A stretch of 64,000 bases of DNA from Solirubrobacterales bacterium 67-14 (GTDB lineage: Bacteria > Actinomycetota > Thermoleophilia > Solirubrobacterales > 70-9): assembly GCA_001897355.1 (NCBI GenBank), contig MKST01000003.1:110686-174685 (forward strand), in the 5' to 3' direction. Shown here in pieces: positions 26,389 to 35,159 of the stretch. The first letter of the stretch is position 1. The number at the start of each line of letters is the position of its first letter. A program made the position numbers and the translations under genes. The notes beneath the pieces are model-generated. The model was not told the DNA's origin, did no database searches, and saw only the letters and a list, made by a program, of their open reading frames with translations.

Positions 26389-26538
26389 ATGTCGGTGGCA
26401 GAACTACTCTTCAATCTTGTCTTGGTCGTTATCGCGGTTGCGTTCATCGCGGGTGCCTATGCGTCTCACGTTCTGTGGAAAGCCGATATGCAAGATCAGA
26501 AGTCGGACGTTCCGGCGGACCTTGACGCCCGAGCTTGA
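26389..26538 (+). CDS. Single-span membrane peptide, 49 residues (island)
   Basis: The ORF encodes an N-terminal membrane helix (about residues 5-28, ELLFNLVLVVIAVAFIAG) and a short polar tail. No clear ribosome-binding site precedes the ATG, so translation is uncertain. A similar architecture occurs in the 30-residue peptide at 42874. Confidence 0.4.
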   Translation: MSVAELLFNLVLVVIAVAFIAGAYASHVLWKADMQDQKSDVPADLDARA

Positions 26539-26581
26539 GCATCGCGACTCTTGCTGGCAATCCAGGTGGCGACTGTGACTT

Positions 26582-26800
26582 CTAATCCCGAGGTTCGATT
26601 GTCGTAAGGGAACGGCCGCTGCTGTTCGGCTCAATCGCGATCACGTGGTTCGCCCTGACCAAGACCTCATGCCCTCCGGGCGCTGTCAAATGAATGAAAC
26701 CCTCCCTTCCTGTGAGAGTCCGGTCTTCCACCTCATTTGCTTCCTCTTCCACTCGGGCCCGGTTACCGCTTGAAAGCAGCACAATCGTATTTCCAGCCAT
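26582..26800 (-). CDS. Small hypothetical protein (island)
   Basis: From the ATG at 26800, preceded by AAGGG, the product is 72 residues with alternating hydrophobic strands and HVIAIEP near the end, resembling a small beta-barrel. The frame can be extended to 26851 (89 residues), but that start lacks a good site. Function unknown. Confidence 0.55.
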   Translation of the reverse strand: MAGNTIVLLSSGNRARVEEEANEVEDRTLTGREGFIHLTAPGGHEVLVRANHVIAIEPNSSGRSLTTIEPRD

Positions 26801-26917
26801 GTTGAATCCCTTCAATCGCCATTCCCCACCCGCATAAAGCCTAATGGACATCGACAGATACCGCCAGTCGCGCAGACTTCCAAACGTAGAGCGGGAATTC
26901 TCTATTAGCTTGTCCAG

Positions 26918-27922
26918 CTAGGCCGGGCCAGGGACTCCAGGTATGTCCACTTCAAGCACTGTGAGCTTGTCAGAGTGGTCAGACACTTCGTTCGCGACTG
27001 TCTCTGCGTTGGCCTTCCACCCTTTGGGGACAGCCAACCGCAGAGCCAGACCTTCTGTTTCGCTTGCAACGAGCAGAAAATCCTCGATCTGCTCTTTCGA
27101 GTGATCGGAGGTCAGATCAGGTCCAGTCTTCGCTTCCCCAATCACCGTGCCCCTCAATTCATGGACGGCGATCACGTCCGGGCGATGCCTTCCGATCTTG
27201 GGAGGTAAGGGCAACGTCCCTACGTTGTCGCCGTGCGTCACCTCTCCGAACTTCATCGCAAGATCACTAACAAGAACGTCAACAAGTGTCTTGTGCGTGT
27301 CGCTTTCCGTTGAAGTCTTCTCGATACCCGGCGTGCCTTCGACAAGCGTCAGGTCAGGGTCCATACGGTCAAGCGCGTTAACGATGGTCCTGACTTCCAC
27401 AGGCAAGTCGGAGACCACTCCGATGCCCACCAAACTCAGCAGAGCATCAACGGCTGGTGACATCATCTTCTCGGCTGCTTTCGCTGGAAATGCTGGGTCA
27501 CATCCAGCAAGCTCATCGAGTGCCGAAGCAATGTGGACCAACGAATCTCGAACGGTGTTGAGGTCACTGGCCACCGGAGATTCGGGTTCAAGAGTGATTG
27601 AGTCTGCGATCATTCTTGCCTTTTCAGCTGCCGGTCCCGCGTCCTCCCGGATCTCAATAGGACGCACCTGAGACGAGCTAACGAAAACCGAGCTACCTGC
27701 CGCGAAACTCCTGACGCGCTCGATCCACCTTGTCGCGATCATCTCTCCGAAGAGGATGAGCCGCTCATACTCGGCTTCAAGATCTGCCGCCCTGTCAGAC
27801 GGTTCGAAGATTTCAGCGGACTTAGCAACCGACACCGCCGCGCCGTCCCATTCGATCGCCCTCAGATGATCGATCACCTCATTAAGGAACAAGCGAATCA
27901 CCGTTGGCGGCAGCGAACTCAC
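26918..27922 (-). CDS. PD-(D/E)XK nuclease-domain protein (putative defence effector)
   Basis: The 334-residue product has a helical N-terminal region of about 200 residues and a C-terminal domain with D249 in RPDVIAV and E263-A-K265 in VIGEAKTG. This is the D...ExK arrangement of restriction-type nucleases. It is the third gene of an operon with the DUF4062 gene, overlapping the middle gene by four bases (ATGA). A nuclease effector coupled to a DUF4062 sensor would suit anti-phage defence; the function is inferred. Confidence 0.7.
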   Translation of the reverse strand: MSSLPPTVIRLFLNEVIDHLRAIEWDGAAVSVAKSAEIFEPSDRAADLEAEYERLILFGEMIATRWIERVRSFAAGSSVFVSSSQVRPIEIREDAGPAAEKARMIADSITLEPESPVASDLNTVRDSLVHIASALDELAGCDPAFPAKAAEKMMSPAVDALLSLVGIGVVSDLPVEVRTIVNALDRMDPDLTLVEGTPGIEKTSTESDTHKTLVDVLVSDLAMKFGEVTHGDNVGTLPLPPKIGRHRPDVIAVHELRGTVIGEAKTGPDLTSDHSKEQIEDFLLVASETEGLALRLAVPKGWKANAETVANEVSDHSDKLTVLEVDIPGVPGPA

Positions 27923-28395
27923 GACTGCAGGGCTCCACTATCGGTGAACTCCCGTTTCATCTCAGCCACGAGCATTGCTGTGATCTCGCTGGTGCCGATC
28001 TGATCGCGGTCCACGGTAAGCGGCGGATCAGGAACCACCACAAGGTTGGGGAGACTCATTGCCATCGACATCGAAGAACCGATCTCGATCTCGCTGTAGC
28101 TCTTGTACTGCGCGTCCGGGATCGCCACTACGACTTGCAGTGTTCGAATGTCGTGGGATCTATCGACTAGTCCCCAGACCCGGGAAGCGAATTCTTGTGC
28201 CGAGCCGATGAACGCTTCAAGGCGCGGAGCCATCACAACGCTTTCTGAAAAATGGCCGCTTGAGGGTCCGCCAACCATTCCCTCCGCGACCACGGATCCA
28301 TCGGAAGCTACGAGAAACCTCAGTTCTCCCCAGGTTCCTTCCCCCTTGGCCGTGAACTCGATCCCATCCCTGGTAACCGTTTCACTAAGCGACAT
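27919..28395 (-). CDS. Hypothetical protein, middle gene of the DUF4062 operon
   Basis: The 158-residue product appears mainly beta in its first half and has no recognised motif, signal peptide or membrane segment. I start at the ATG at 28395, which overlaps the DUF4062 gene by 11 bases; its stop overlaps the nuclease gene. Tight coupling on both sides suggests all three proteins act in one complex or pathway. Confidence 0.65.
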   Translation of the reverse strand: MSLSETVTRDGIEFTAKGEGTWGELRFLVASDGSVVAEGMVGGPSSGHFSESVVMAPRLEAFIGSAQEFASRVWGLVDRSHDIRTLQVVVAIPDAQYKSYSEIEIGSSMSMAMSLPNLVVVPDPPLTVDRDQIGTSEITAMLVAEMKREFTDSGALQS

Positions 28396-29047
28396 CGAAT
28401 TCGAAACTAATCGCGACGCGCGCTTCACCAAGGATCTGATCGACTATTGCCGGGTCGTCCAGCTCGGTGGCGCCAAGGACGATCGTGGACTTGGCTGGGG
28501 TAATTCCGATCCTTGCGATTGAAGCCGAGGATCCGCCCATGCTCCTCGATTCGGAGACCAATTCGAGAACGCGAGCCGAAGCTCCGTCGATCTGCTCCTG
28601 CGAGGCTGGCCTGTTGGGACCGTCAAGGGTTCGGAGAGCACGTATCACGGCCGTCCCGACATCTTCCGCGGAGGTGAATGTTCCGGTCAGCTTTCCCTGC
28701 TCCCAAGTGCCTCGAATCCGGGCAAGGAACTCTTCCTGAGTCTGCTCCAGGTCCACGTCCTGCTTCAGAACCAAGATTGGTTTCCCAAGACGAACTGCTT
28801 CGTTGTACTCGTCCTCCGTTGGACTGAAACCGGAATCCCCCGCTTCGCCGTAGACCTCGCCAAGGATTAGCAAGAAGACGTCGGAATCTCGCACCAGGTC
28901 CAGTAGAGCTCGCTGCGCACTGTCGCTGGAAGCACCCGCAGTCTCCGCCATCGTCGGATGAAATCCATAAGCCCCGATCGCTTCCGCCGCTGCCTGCCTG
29001 ACATCGGAGAAACCGCGTTGAATGGAGCTAACGAAAACTGAGTCCAT
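28385..29047 (-). CDS. DUF4062 (TIR-like) domain protein
   Basis: The 220-residue product starts with the DUF4062 signature: DSVFVSSIQRGFSDVR, then SDVFLLILGEVYGE, and EYNEAVRLGKPILVLKQDV. These domains resemble TIR folds and are often sensor or effector domains in NTPase-linked immunity proteins. The C-terminal 80 residues are of unknown type. It leads a three-gene operon with an unknown protein and a PD-(D/E)XK protein. About 840 bases without an intact gene lie upstream. Confidence 0.8.
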   Translation of the reverse strand: MDSVFVSSIQRGFSDVRQAAAEAIGAYGFHPTMAETAGASSDSAQRALLDLVRDSDVFLLILGEVYGEAGDSGFSPTEDEYNEAVRLGKPILVLKQDVDLEQTQEEFLARIRGTWEQGKLTGTFTSAEDVGTAVIRALRTLDGPNRPASQEQIDGASARVLELVSESRSMGGSSASIARIGITPAKSTIVLGATELDDPAIVDQILGEARVAISFEFDVA

Positions 29048-29116
29048 GCGTAGACGGTATCGACTCTCTAAGCCACTTTCTCGACCTGATCTGTTTCAGG
29101 TGCCGTTGAGAATTCA

Positions 29117-29275
29117 TCAAGACAGGGAAGGTACGCCAAGCTGATTCGCCGCCCGCTCAGAGTTCTTCAGCGACTCTTCGGTCAAGAGTTCACCCTCGAT
29201 CTGCTCAAGCCGGAACCTGAGCCATCTCGCCTCGGCTGGTCCGACTATGGTCAGCGCCGTGGCCTGTGCCGAACC
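29117..29275 (-). pseudogene. Possible gene remnant
   Basis: The minus strand is open for about 52 codons and reads like coding sequence (GPAEARWLRFRLEQIEGE near the middle), but there is no start codon after the upstream stop. It may be the tail of a decayed gene. It lies in the 29048-29886 stretch, which otherwise holds only transposon end B. Confidence 0.25.
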
Positions 29276-29611
29276 TCAGCACTCACGCAACACGGTTGAC
29301 CAAGCCGGACGAACGAAACTAGTAAAAGTGGCCGTCAGCCCCCTGAATCGCTTCCTGAAAGAAGCTGGTTCGACAGGGAAAGCGAGTAGGACTAGCCTGG
29401 CTGGGAGCCGCGAGCCGTCGAGCCGTCTGGGGTAACTTCGCGACCTGAACCGCAGTCGCCCTCATCCTCAAAAGGCGTCAGTCCTTCCAATCGAATCTCG
29501 GACGCGTTGACGCTTGCTGATGCGCTTCGGGCCGAGTATCGATCTAGACCACTCCGTTGAGGAAACGCAGCCACAATTCGCGAAACTCGATAGCTCATAC
29601 GGTCACCCTAA

Positions 29612-29716
29612 GGGTACGTTTTCATTTCTGAAACCCATATCTAGAGCCGTTTCTCGCTTGGCTCGACGTCTTTTCCCCTGTTTTCTGCTCTTTCGCGCGG
29701 CGTTAACCACTAAATG
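29612..29716 (+). repeat. Internal transposon left-end copy (copy B)
   Basis: About 105 bases align without gaps to the left end at 23507, in the same orientation. They keep GGGT, TTTCA, GAGCCGTTTC, CTGTTTTCT, TTTCGCG and GTTAACC at identical offsets. CTAA precedes the GGGT, and the reverse-complementary ACCC lies three bases before it, as if a second element end once abutted this one. It divides the DUF4062 module from the OLD nuclease module. Confidence 0.75.
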
Positions 29717-29886
29717 TGGGTGGAATGCGGTATTGGGGCTGGGATACTGAGATGCGGCAGGGCCGTTGCTCGGTAGGCTCGTTAGTCACGCATTTCACGA
29801 CTGTGGTCCGACGGGTCGAGGAGTTCGGCGCACCAACTACTGTCGAGTCGGCCGGGCCTGTTTAGGTCTCTGCCTTGTCGATTTGC

Positions 29887-31563
29887 TCAGACACCTGCCG
29901 TGTTTGAATCCGACACCCAGGCAGCGATCTGGTCGATGAAAGCCCATATGTCGTCCTGACCGGGGCCGACCCATGACTCAGATTCAGGAGTTGTCCCCAT
30001 TCGGTCGAAGAGTTCGTGTACCCATGAGGACTTGGATGCTTCGATGTCCAGGTACTTGAGCCAGCTTTCCAGTTCACCTACTGGAACGACGAAGACGCCG
30101 TACCGCGACACGTCTTCTAGGAACCTTGCCACGACGGTTCTACGTTCGTCCGACAAAGCGTCGAGGCCTTCGGCTTTCAAGCGAGCTGACTCGTACTCCG
30201 TGAGGATCAGGCGACAATCGTTTCTTGCCTTGTTGAAGCTGTCCCTTGTTTCCACGTCCATCCCCACGGCCTCGAACAAGCTGACCCACCGATGATCTGA
30301 CCAGATCGTGTCCAGGTCTACGATCGCCGCGGCCGGAATTCCGAGTTCCCTGAGCGGACGAAGGAGTTTCGCGATCGTCTGCCAATTCTGCGCATTCACG
30401 AACAAGCAGTCGTCTACGCCCCTTCCGTCCAACCCGAGCCGCCGGTTGACCTCGTCGTACACAACTCGATCACTGTCTCCTTCCGTAACCACAACGGCTC
30501 GGTGAAACAGTCCTGAAAGCGCTCCGGTCGATCGGAGCATCGGGTCTCGCATTAGCTCCGCGAGCACGGACGCGCCGAGCGATCGGGCTGTGGCTAACCC
30601 TCCCTCATAGGTGAGCCGGACGATCGTGGAGGAATCGGATTCCTCGATACACCCCATGAGGAAGTCAGGACTGTGCGTCGAGACAACCAAGGTGCCTTCC
30701 CTGCGTCCAACCAAGCGAGTGAGGTCACGACCCAAGCGACGGCTGAGGATCGGATGCAAGAACGCCTCCGGCTCATCAATCAGAATAATCCTGCTTGGGA
30801 TGCCAACGATCGCGGAAACCAAGCCCGTGTACGCCTGAACCCCATCACCGAGTTCCGTCAATTGCGGGGAAGCATTGGCGAAATCCAAGCTCTCTTGGCG
30901 CACTGAAAGCTCGTCTACTCCGTCCGGCGGAGGAACCTCGGACATCCTAATCCGCAAGTCCGTAAGACCGGTCATGTCTACAAAGAAGTAACGCCCAAAA
31001 GCGTCCCAAACTAGCTGCCTGACCTCAGATCTAGCTTCCTCAGACTGGAGAAGGCGCACCAAGTGATTCTTGGCGGGCTCATGCAAGTGGCCGGACGACT
31101 GAGGATCCGCGAGGCCGAAACGGCCACGCCCATCGAGCCGTAACGTGAATGGCTGGAGATAGAAGTGGCGGACCGGACCGAAGTCTCCGCGGTCCATGAG
31201 CTGCCGAATCTCATCAACATCCACTTGGAACTCGACCGGGCGCTCGGCACCAGGTCTGTCCACGGAGATGTACAGACGCCCGGGTGGGATCGGGGATGGT
31301 GGATCGGCCTCGAACTGCCTGATCATTTCGAAACCTTCCTCTGCGCTCGGCCAGGAAACGTCCGCCCCTTGGATGACCTTCATGCCAGTCTCGTTCCCCG
31401 AAGACCAAATTTCCAGCTCCCGAAGCGCCGTGCTCTTCCCCGAGTTGTTGGGACCCACGAGGATGACTACCTGGCTTCCGTCAACGTCGAGCCCGGACTC
31501 TCCCGGAGTTGGTCCGGCAACGAAAGAGATCTTTTCCAACGAGAGTGGTTTCGGCATGATCAC
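29887..31563 (-). CDS. OLD-family ATPase-TOPRIM nuclease
   Basis: The 558-residue product combines an ABC/AAA-type ATPase with a TOPRIM nuclease. Walker A is GPNNSGKST (37-45), Walker B IILIDEP (259-265) with the following EAFLHP, and the switch histidine is in STHSPD. The TOPRIM domain has E361 in VVTEGDSD and D416-x-D418 in IVDLD. OLD proteins are anti-phage nucleases, alone or with a UvrD-like helicase as in Gabija. No helicase lies next to it, so a stand-alone class is likely. It sits directly inside internal left end B. Confidence 0.88.
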   Translation of the reverse strand: MIMPKPLSLEKISFVAGPTPGESGLDVDGSQVVILVGPNNSGKSTALRELEIWSSGNETGMKVIQGADVSWPSAEEGFEMIRQFEADPPSPIPPGRLYISVDRPGAERPVEFQVDVDEIRQLMDRGDFGPVRHFYLQPFTLRLDGRGRFGLADPQSSGHLHEPAKNHLVRLLQSEEARSEVRQLVWDAFGRYFFVDMTGLTDLRIRMSEVPPPDGVDELSVRQESLDFANASPQLTELGDGVQAYTGLVSAIVGIPSRIILIDEPEAFLHPILSRRLGRDLTRLVGRREGTLVVSTHSPDFLMGCIEESDSSTIVRLTYEGGLATARSLGASVLAELMRDPMLRSTGALSGLFHRAVVVTEGDSDRVVYDEVNRRLGLDGRGVDDCLFVNAQNWQTIAKLLRPLRELGIPAAAIVDLDTIWSDHRWVSLFEAVGMDVETRDSFNKARNDCRLILTEYESARLKAEGLDALSDERRTVVARFLEDVSRYGVFVVPVGELESWLKYLDIEASKSSWVHELFDRMGTTPESESWVGPGQDDIWAFIDQIAAWVSDSNTAGV

Positions 31564-31776
31564 CGGAGTATTCGATCTTGGTCGGATGACATCACTTTGT
31601 GGGAACTGGGCACGAGATTAAAAACGCAGCTAGTTGCCCGTGATTCCTTCGGGTACGACTTCGGCCGACACCCAACTTTCCCGCAGGAGCAAGCCTTCAC
31701 TTCAAGTGCCGACTAGTCTCAACAGACCCAAGTGTCTAAGATTCCGGCCGAATCCCTTTGGACACAGGAGTCCCTT

Positions 31777-32278
31777 GACGCGTTTCGTCTTGTTCTGCTT
31801 GCTAGCTACACTCGTGGTGTCCGGCTGCTCCACCGAGACCGAGCGCTATAGCCAGGCGGATCGGGCCAGTCTGGCCAAGTTGACGAATCGTTTCGAGCTC
31901 GCCAACCGGCAACAAGTGAAGATCCGCACTGCGTTCCAGATGAGAGACTTTTCGACTGCCAGGGCCGCACTCATCAATGCCGGTTACCAGTATGAGAGAG
32001 CGCGCGATCAAGCCGAAAGGCTTGAAGATGAGCCAGCACAGGATTTCTTCCTAGATCTCGTGCAGCTTCGAGCTAGTGAGACCGACTTGCTGAGTGATCT
32101 CGTCGATGCCGCCGATGACGGAGATCAAGCCAAGGTAGCTTCGATTGAAGAAAGGGGAAGGGAGATGCAGGACAGAAACGTCGAGCTTTTCCAAAGCCAA
32201 GATCTCAAGGATCTTGAACTCGGAGAACTATCGGACGAGGAAATCGATTCGCTCACCTATGAAGGAGAGCAACCTTGA
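31777..32278 (+). CDS. Predicted lipoprotein (island)
   Basis: From a TTG start with an AGGAG site four bases upstream, the product is 166 residues: a short hydrophobic signal segment, a lipobox VVSGC, then a long helical, charged domain rich in coiled-coil heptads. It is expected on the outer face of the membrane. The frame extends upstream to 31634, but that part does not look coding. Function unknown. Confidence 0.65.
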
Positions 32279-32405
32279 AGTATCTCTCTACTGCCAGGAG
32301 AAATACTTGGTGATCGCCTTCGCCGCGACGGGGATTCCCGCGTTCCCAATCGAGGTCCAGAGCATGGCGTGGAGCAGGGCTTATTCCAGTTCGCAAATCG
32401 TGCTC

Positions 32406-32481
32406 TGCCGAAAAACCATACTTCTTCGGCAATCAAGTGCCGAAAAACCGCACTTCTTCGGCATTTCAATGCCGAAATGAT
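32406..32481. repeat. Tandem 32-bp repeat with hairpin units
   Basis: Two 32-base units (32406-32437 and 32438-32469) and the start of a third are in direct tandem. Each holds TGCCGAA and TTCGGCA, able to form a 7-bp hairpin. The units differ at a few positions. They lie in the 32279-32716 stretch, which has no gene; the rest of that stretch is end copy C and flanking sequence. Confidence 0.7.
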
Positions 32482-32513
32482 GGCCTTCGCGACCCAAGAT
32501 CCGAACAACTGGT

Positions 32514-32538
32514 GGGTGCGATTTCATTTCTGAAACCA
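32514..32538 (+). repeat. Internal transposon left-end copy (copy C)
   Basis: Twenty-five bases starting GGGTGCGATTTCATTTCTGA match the tips of copies A and B, in the same orientation, after which the similarity stops. A CTAG-CCGTTT block like the inner block of the other ends appears about 125 bases inward (near 32641) and again near 33651, on either side of the next gene. Confidence 0.6.
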
Positions 32539-32716
32539 ATGCGCTCTTCGGAACCGCGTGCTGGAGTTCCAACCTCCGAAGGCTCGCGTTGACGTCGCCG
32601 CTGGATGAGATCCTTGCTGAGTGAGCGAAGCGTTCTGGTCCTAGTCCGTTTCGAGCGACACTTTGAGGGGACCGAGAGCCACGGCGAACCTGTCGGCAGA
32701 TCGTAAAACTGCGCTT

Positions 32717-33523
32717 TTACCGAGCAACGAAATAGCCCCAATCGTCCCAGTAGTAAGGTCCGCTCGTCGGTAGCCCGTCGCCGTAGATGTCCCAGTACTT
32801 CGCCTTGATTCGGACTGTGTAGTTTCGGCCGCTTCTCTTTACCCAACCGCGAATCTTGAACGAAAGCAGCATCGCGCCGCCATCGTAGTAGCCGACCTGC
32901 TCCCACTTGCCCCTGCAGCGAAACCGAAGCCTTGCCGCTCGATGACAGCGCAGATACTTGCGCTCGCTGCGCTTGCCCTTATATGGCAGGTTAGATTTGA
33001 CCGTCCTGTTGAAGAGGCTCTTGGCAATGACGCGCTTGAGTCGTGGCTTTGGCTTCGGCCTCGGCTTGATGTAGAAGGTTCCGTTACAGAGAATCTTCGG
33101 GTACCGAACCCCGACGCCATCCACGACCGTCCCGACTCTCATGTATCGCCGTTGGCCGCAATGGCTCTGGATCTTCCTTAGGTAAACCGACGCTTTCTTG
33201 TATGGGTAGCTGCATCCCTGAGGTGGGTAGCCGCATGTGCCAGGGCCGCCCATCGGGACGGCGTTGCCAGTACCGACCGCTACCGAACCTCCCCAGTTCT
33301 CCCACTCTAGATTGACCAACCTCCACCCGCATCCCGAGCAGACTTGCCCCGCTGAGTTCGGCTTGTAGACGATCATCTGACCTGGCTGCTTCACCAACTG
33401 TCCTGCCGACGGAAGAGTCGTGTCTGACAACTGCTTCCAGTAAACCGGCTCATCGGCACCCGCAGACGGAGAGAAGGCCAAGACTCCGATAGCCACGGCC
33501 AGTAGTGCTGCTGTGCGCTTCAT
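32717..33523 (-). CDS. Secreted cysteine-containing protein (island)
   Basis: The 268-residue product has a Sec signal peptide (about 1-23, ending AGADE) and a mature region with a CxxC-type pair (CSGCGW), further cysteines, and a Lys/Arg/Pro-rich linker (KPRPKPKPRLKR) near the middle. The C terminus is Tyr/Trp-rich. A basic linker and aromatic residues suggest binding to the wall or to another cell, but no family is recognised. Blocks related to the transposon ends lie on both sides. Confidence 0.75.
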   Translation of the reverse strand: MKRTAALLAVAIGVLAFSPSAGADEPVYWKQLSDTTLPSAGQLVKQPGQMIVYKPNSAGQVCSGCGWRLVNLEWENWGGSVAVGTGNAVPMGGPGTCGYPPQGCSYPYKKASVYLRKIQSHCGQRRYMRVGTVVDGVGVRYPKILCNGTFYIKPRPKPKPRLKRVIAKSLFNRTVKSNLPYKGKRSERKYLRCHRAARLRFRCRGKWEQVGYYDGGAMLLSFKIRGWVKRSGRNYTVRIKAKYWDIYGDGLPTSGPYYWDDWGYFVAR

Positions 33524-33759
33524 GCTTCCCCCTTGGTTGGAACAGACCCAACATTACTCGTCTCCGTAAGACGGCTCAAGCTGACAAGCCGATCTCTCCC
33601 TCATCGCTCTGACCTCACCTTTTTGACTCTTTCAAATGGTGGTCCTAGACCGTTTTGAGAGACATTTCTTCTAGCGGTGAGGTTCGAGTAGGGAAGGCGA
33701 CCTCGGGGCCCTTCATTCCGAGTCAACGGGGCCGGGGCCGCGAAGCTTTCCCAGAGAGA

Positions 33760-34965
33760 TCACGCGTCCGGATCGAAGAGCCGACCGTCTGGGGCTGCGC
33801 CGGGCATCTCGGCTTCTCCTTTTCGTAGCGAATCGACTTGTTCGCTGGTCACGATGCCTTCCCGGATGGACTGCATGAGTACATAAGGTTTGAGCATTGG
33901 ATCGGAGAACCGGTACGAGTACGAGTTCGATGCCCCGACTCGCACCAGGATGCCTCCTCTTTCGTCGCCCTGAAACTCGCTGAGGTGCCGTGTGAAATCG
34001 GGAAGAGTTACTTCCCGTCTCAAGATGAGCGAGAGTGGCGTCCGCACGTCGGATGATGTGAAGTAGCCCAAGTGATTCGTCGGGGCCAAGGCGCATGCCA
34101 GCAAGACCTGCTTGAAGAGATTCGTGATCTGCGAACTCCGGACAGCCGTGTGGTACAGCGCTTCAAGTGCGTGCCCAGTGGCGGCGTCCGTGATTGATTT
34201 CTCAACATCGTCCAACGTCACCACGCTTCGGTCCTCTTGGATTGCGTTGCGGAACGCACCTCGGCCAAGAAGGTGCGTGTAGTGCGGTAGCCCCTCAGAC
34301 AGAGAGATCACGCGGTCCTTCGCGTCCTGCTCGATTGCCGTCTTCGTGAGGGGCACCCCGTTGTCAAGAATCGAGCCCAGTTCCTCGTAAGACATCCGGG
34401 GCATCTCGATTTGTTGGAGGTTCCGAATGATGGACTCGTGCTCGCCAATCAGCTCTCCGATCGAGTGGGCCACGCCGACGAGGATCAGAGTCACGGGTAC
34501 TGCATGGTCCGAGAGGTTCTTGATCGTGTCAGCCATCAGCGTTAGCGCATCATCATCTTCGAAGCGGTCAAGCTCGTCAATGACGATCACCGCTGGTCCG
34601 TCAAGCGCTTGCAACTCAAATCGGATGTCTTCGGGCGTCTGAAGAGACCCGGAGGAGTCGATCTTCAGGTAGCGAAACACGTTCATCCAAATCGAACCGA
34701 ACGTATCGTCCGTCTGGCAGTTGACCAGCGCTTTCCTGTAGGGATCCAAGCGTCCACTGATCACTTTGACCAACGATGTCTTACCGACACCTCGCTCACC
34801 GTAGAGGGCCACATGAAGGCCGGTCTCCGATATCGCCGCGACTACGTCACCGCGCTGCGCCACTCGTCCGGCGAACAGCTCTTCGTCATCGATAGGGCTG
34901 GCAGGACGGAAGGCACGCCCCACACCGGCAAGCCTCTCCTCCTTGGACAGCTCGTCCTCGGTCAT
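33760..34965 (-). CDS. AAA ATPase (Cdc6/ORC-like or TnsC-like)
   Basis: The 401-residue product has Walker A GERGVGKTS (56-64), Walker B VIVIDELDRF with D130 and E131, and a C-terminal winged-helix-like region. The layout, an N-terminal FAGR motif before Walker A, is shared by Cdc6-type ATPases common on mobile elements. It could regulate transposition as TnsC does, or act as a stand-alone sensor; no TnsA, TnsB or TniQ partner is visible. A TTTACA-palindrome operator covers its promoter region. Confidence 0.78.
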   Translation of the reverse strand: MTEDELSKEERLAGVGRAFRPASPIDDEELFAGRVAQRGDVVAAISETGLHVALYGERGVGKTSLVKVISGRLDPYRKALVNCQTDDTFGSIWMNVFRYLKIDSSGSLQTPEDIRFELQALDGPAVIVIDELDRFEDDDALTLMADTIKNLSDHAVPVTLILVGVAHSIGELIGEHESIIRNLQQIEMPRMSYEELGSILDNGVPLTKTAIEQDAKDRVISLSEGLPHYTHLLGRGAFRNAIQEDRSVVTLDDVEKSITDAATGHALEALYHTAVRSSQITNLFKQVLLACALAPTNHLGYFTSSDVRTPLSLILRREVTLPDFTRHLSEFQGDERGGILVRVGASNSYSYRFSDPMLKPYVLMQSIREGIVTSEQVDSLRKGEAEMPGAAPDGRLFDPDA

Positions 34966-34978
34966 GGTGGCTTTCGAC

Positions 34979-35017
34979 TTTACACGGCTGTAAATCGGCC
35001 GTCAAAAGGTGTAAATC
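34979..35017 (-). promoter_or_regulatory. Operator-like palindrome before the AAA ATPase gene
   Basis: TTTACA-CGGC-TGTAAA is a perfect inverted repeat at 34979-34994, only 14 bases before the ATG at 34965. TGTAAATCGG occurs twice, at 34989 and again from about 35010, giving a third half site. It is likely the binding site of an unidentified repressor. Confidence 0.5.
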
Positions 35018-35159
35018 GGGTCCAAATCGAGGCTAAACCGTTCTAATCCCCGCCAATCTCTCGGTCCGGACGGATTGCTCGGTGATCGTTAGGCCCGACC
35101 GACCGTCTGGTCATCAAGCTCTTCCGCTTTCGCTGCATGAACGGACTGCTGGCTCAACG

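Noticed and set aside
32406-32481. Short regularly spaced repeats that could suggest CRISPR
   Set aside because: The 32-base units are directly adjacent with no unique spacers and no cas genes nearby; it is a tandem repeat.
33760-34965. TnsC of a Tn7-like or CRISPR-associated transposon
   Set aside because: No TnsA, TnsB-type or TniQ gene is present, the ends do not start TGT, and the duplication is 4 rather than 5 bp; only a general AAA ATPase call is supported.
35018-35045. GGGTCCAAATCGAGG, resembling the transposon right end
   Set aside because: Only the first eight bases and a gapped later block match, and the inner binding blocks seen in copies A and B are absent, so I do not count it as another end.
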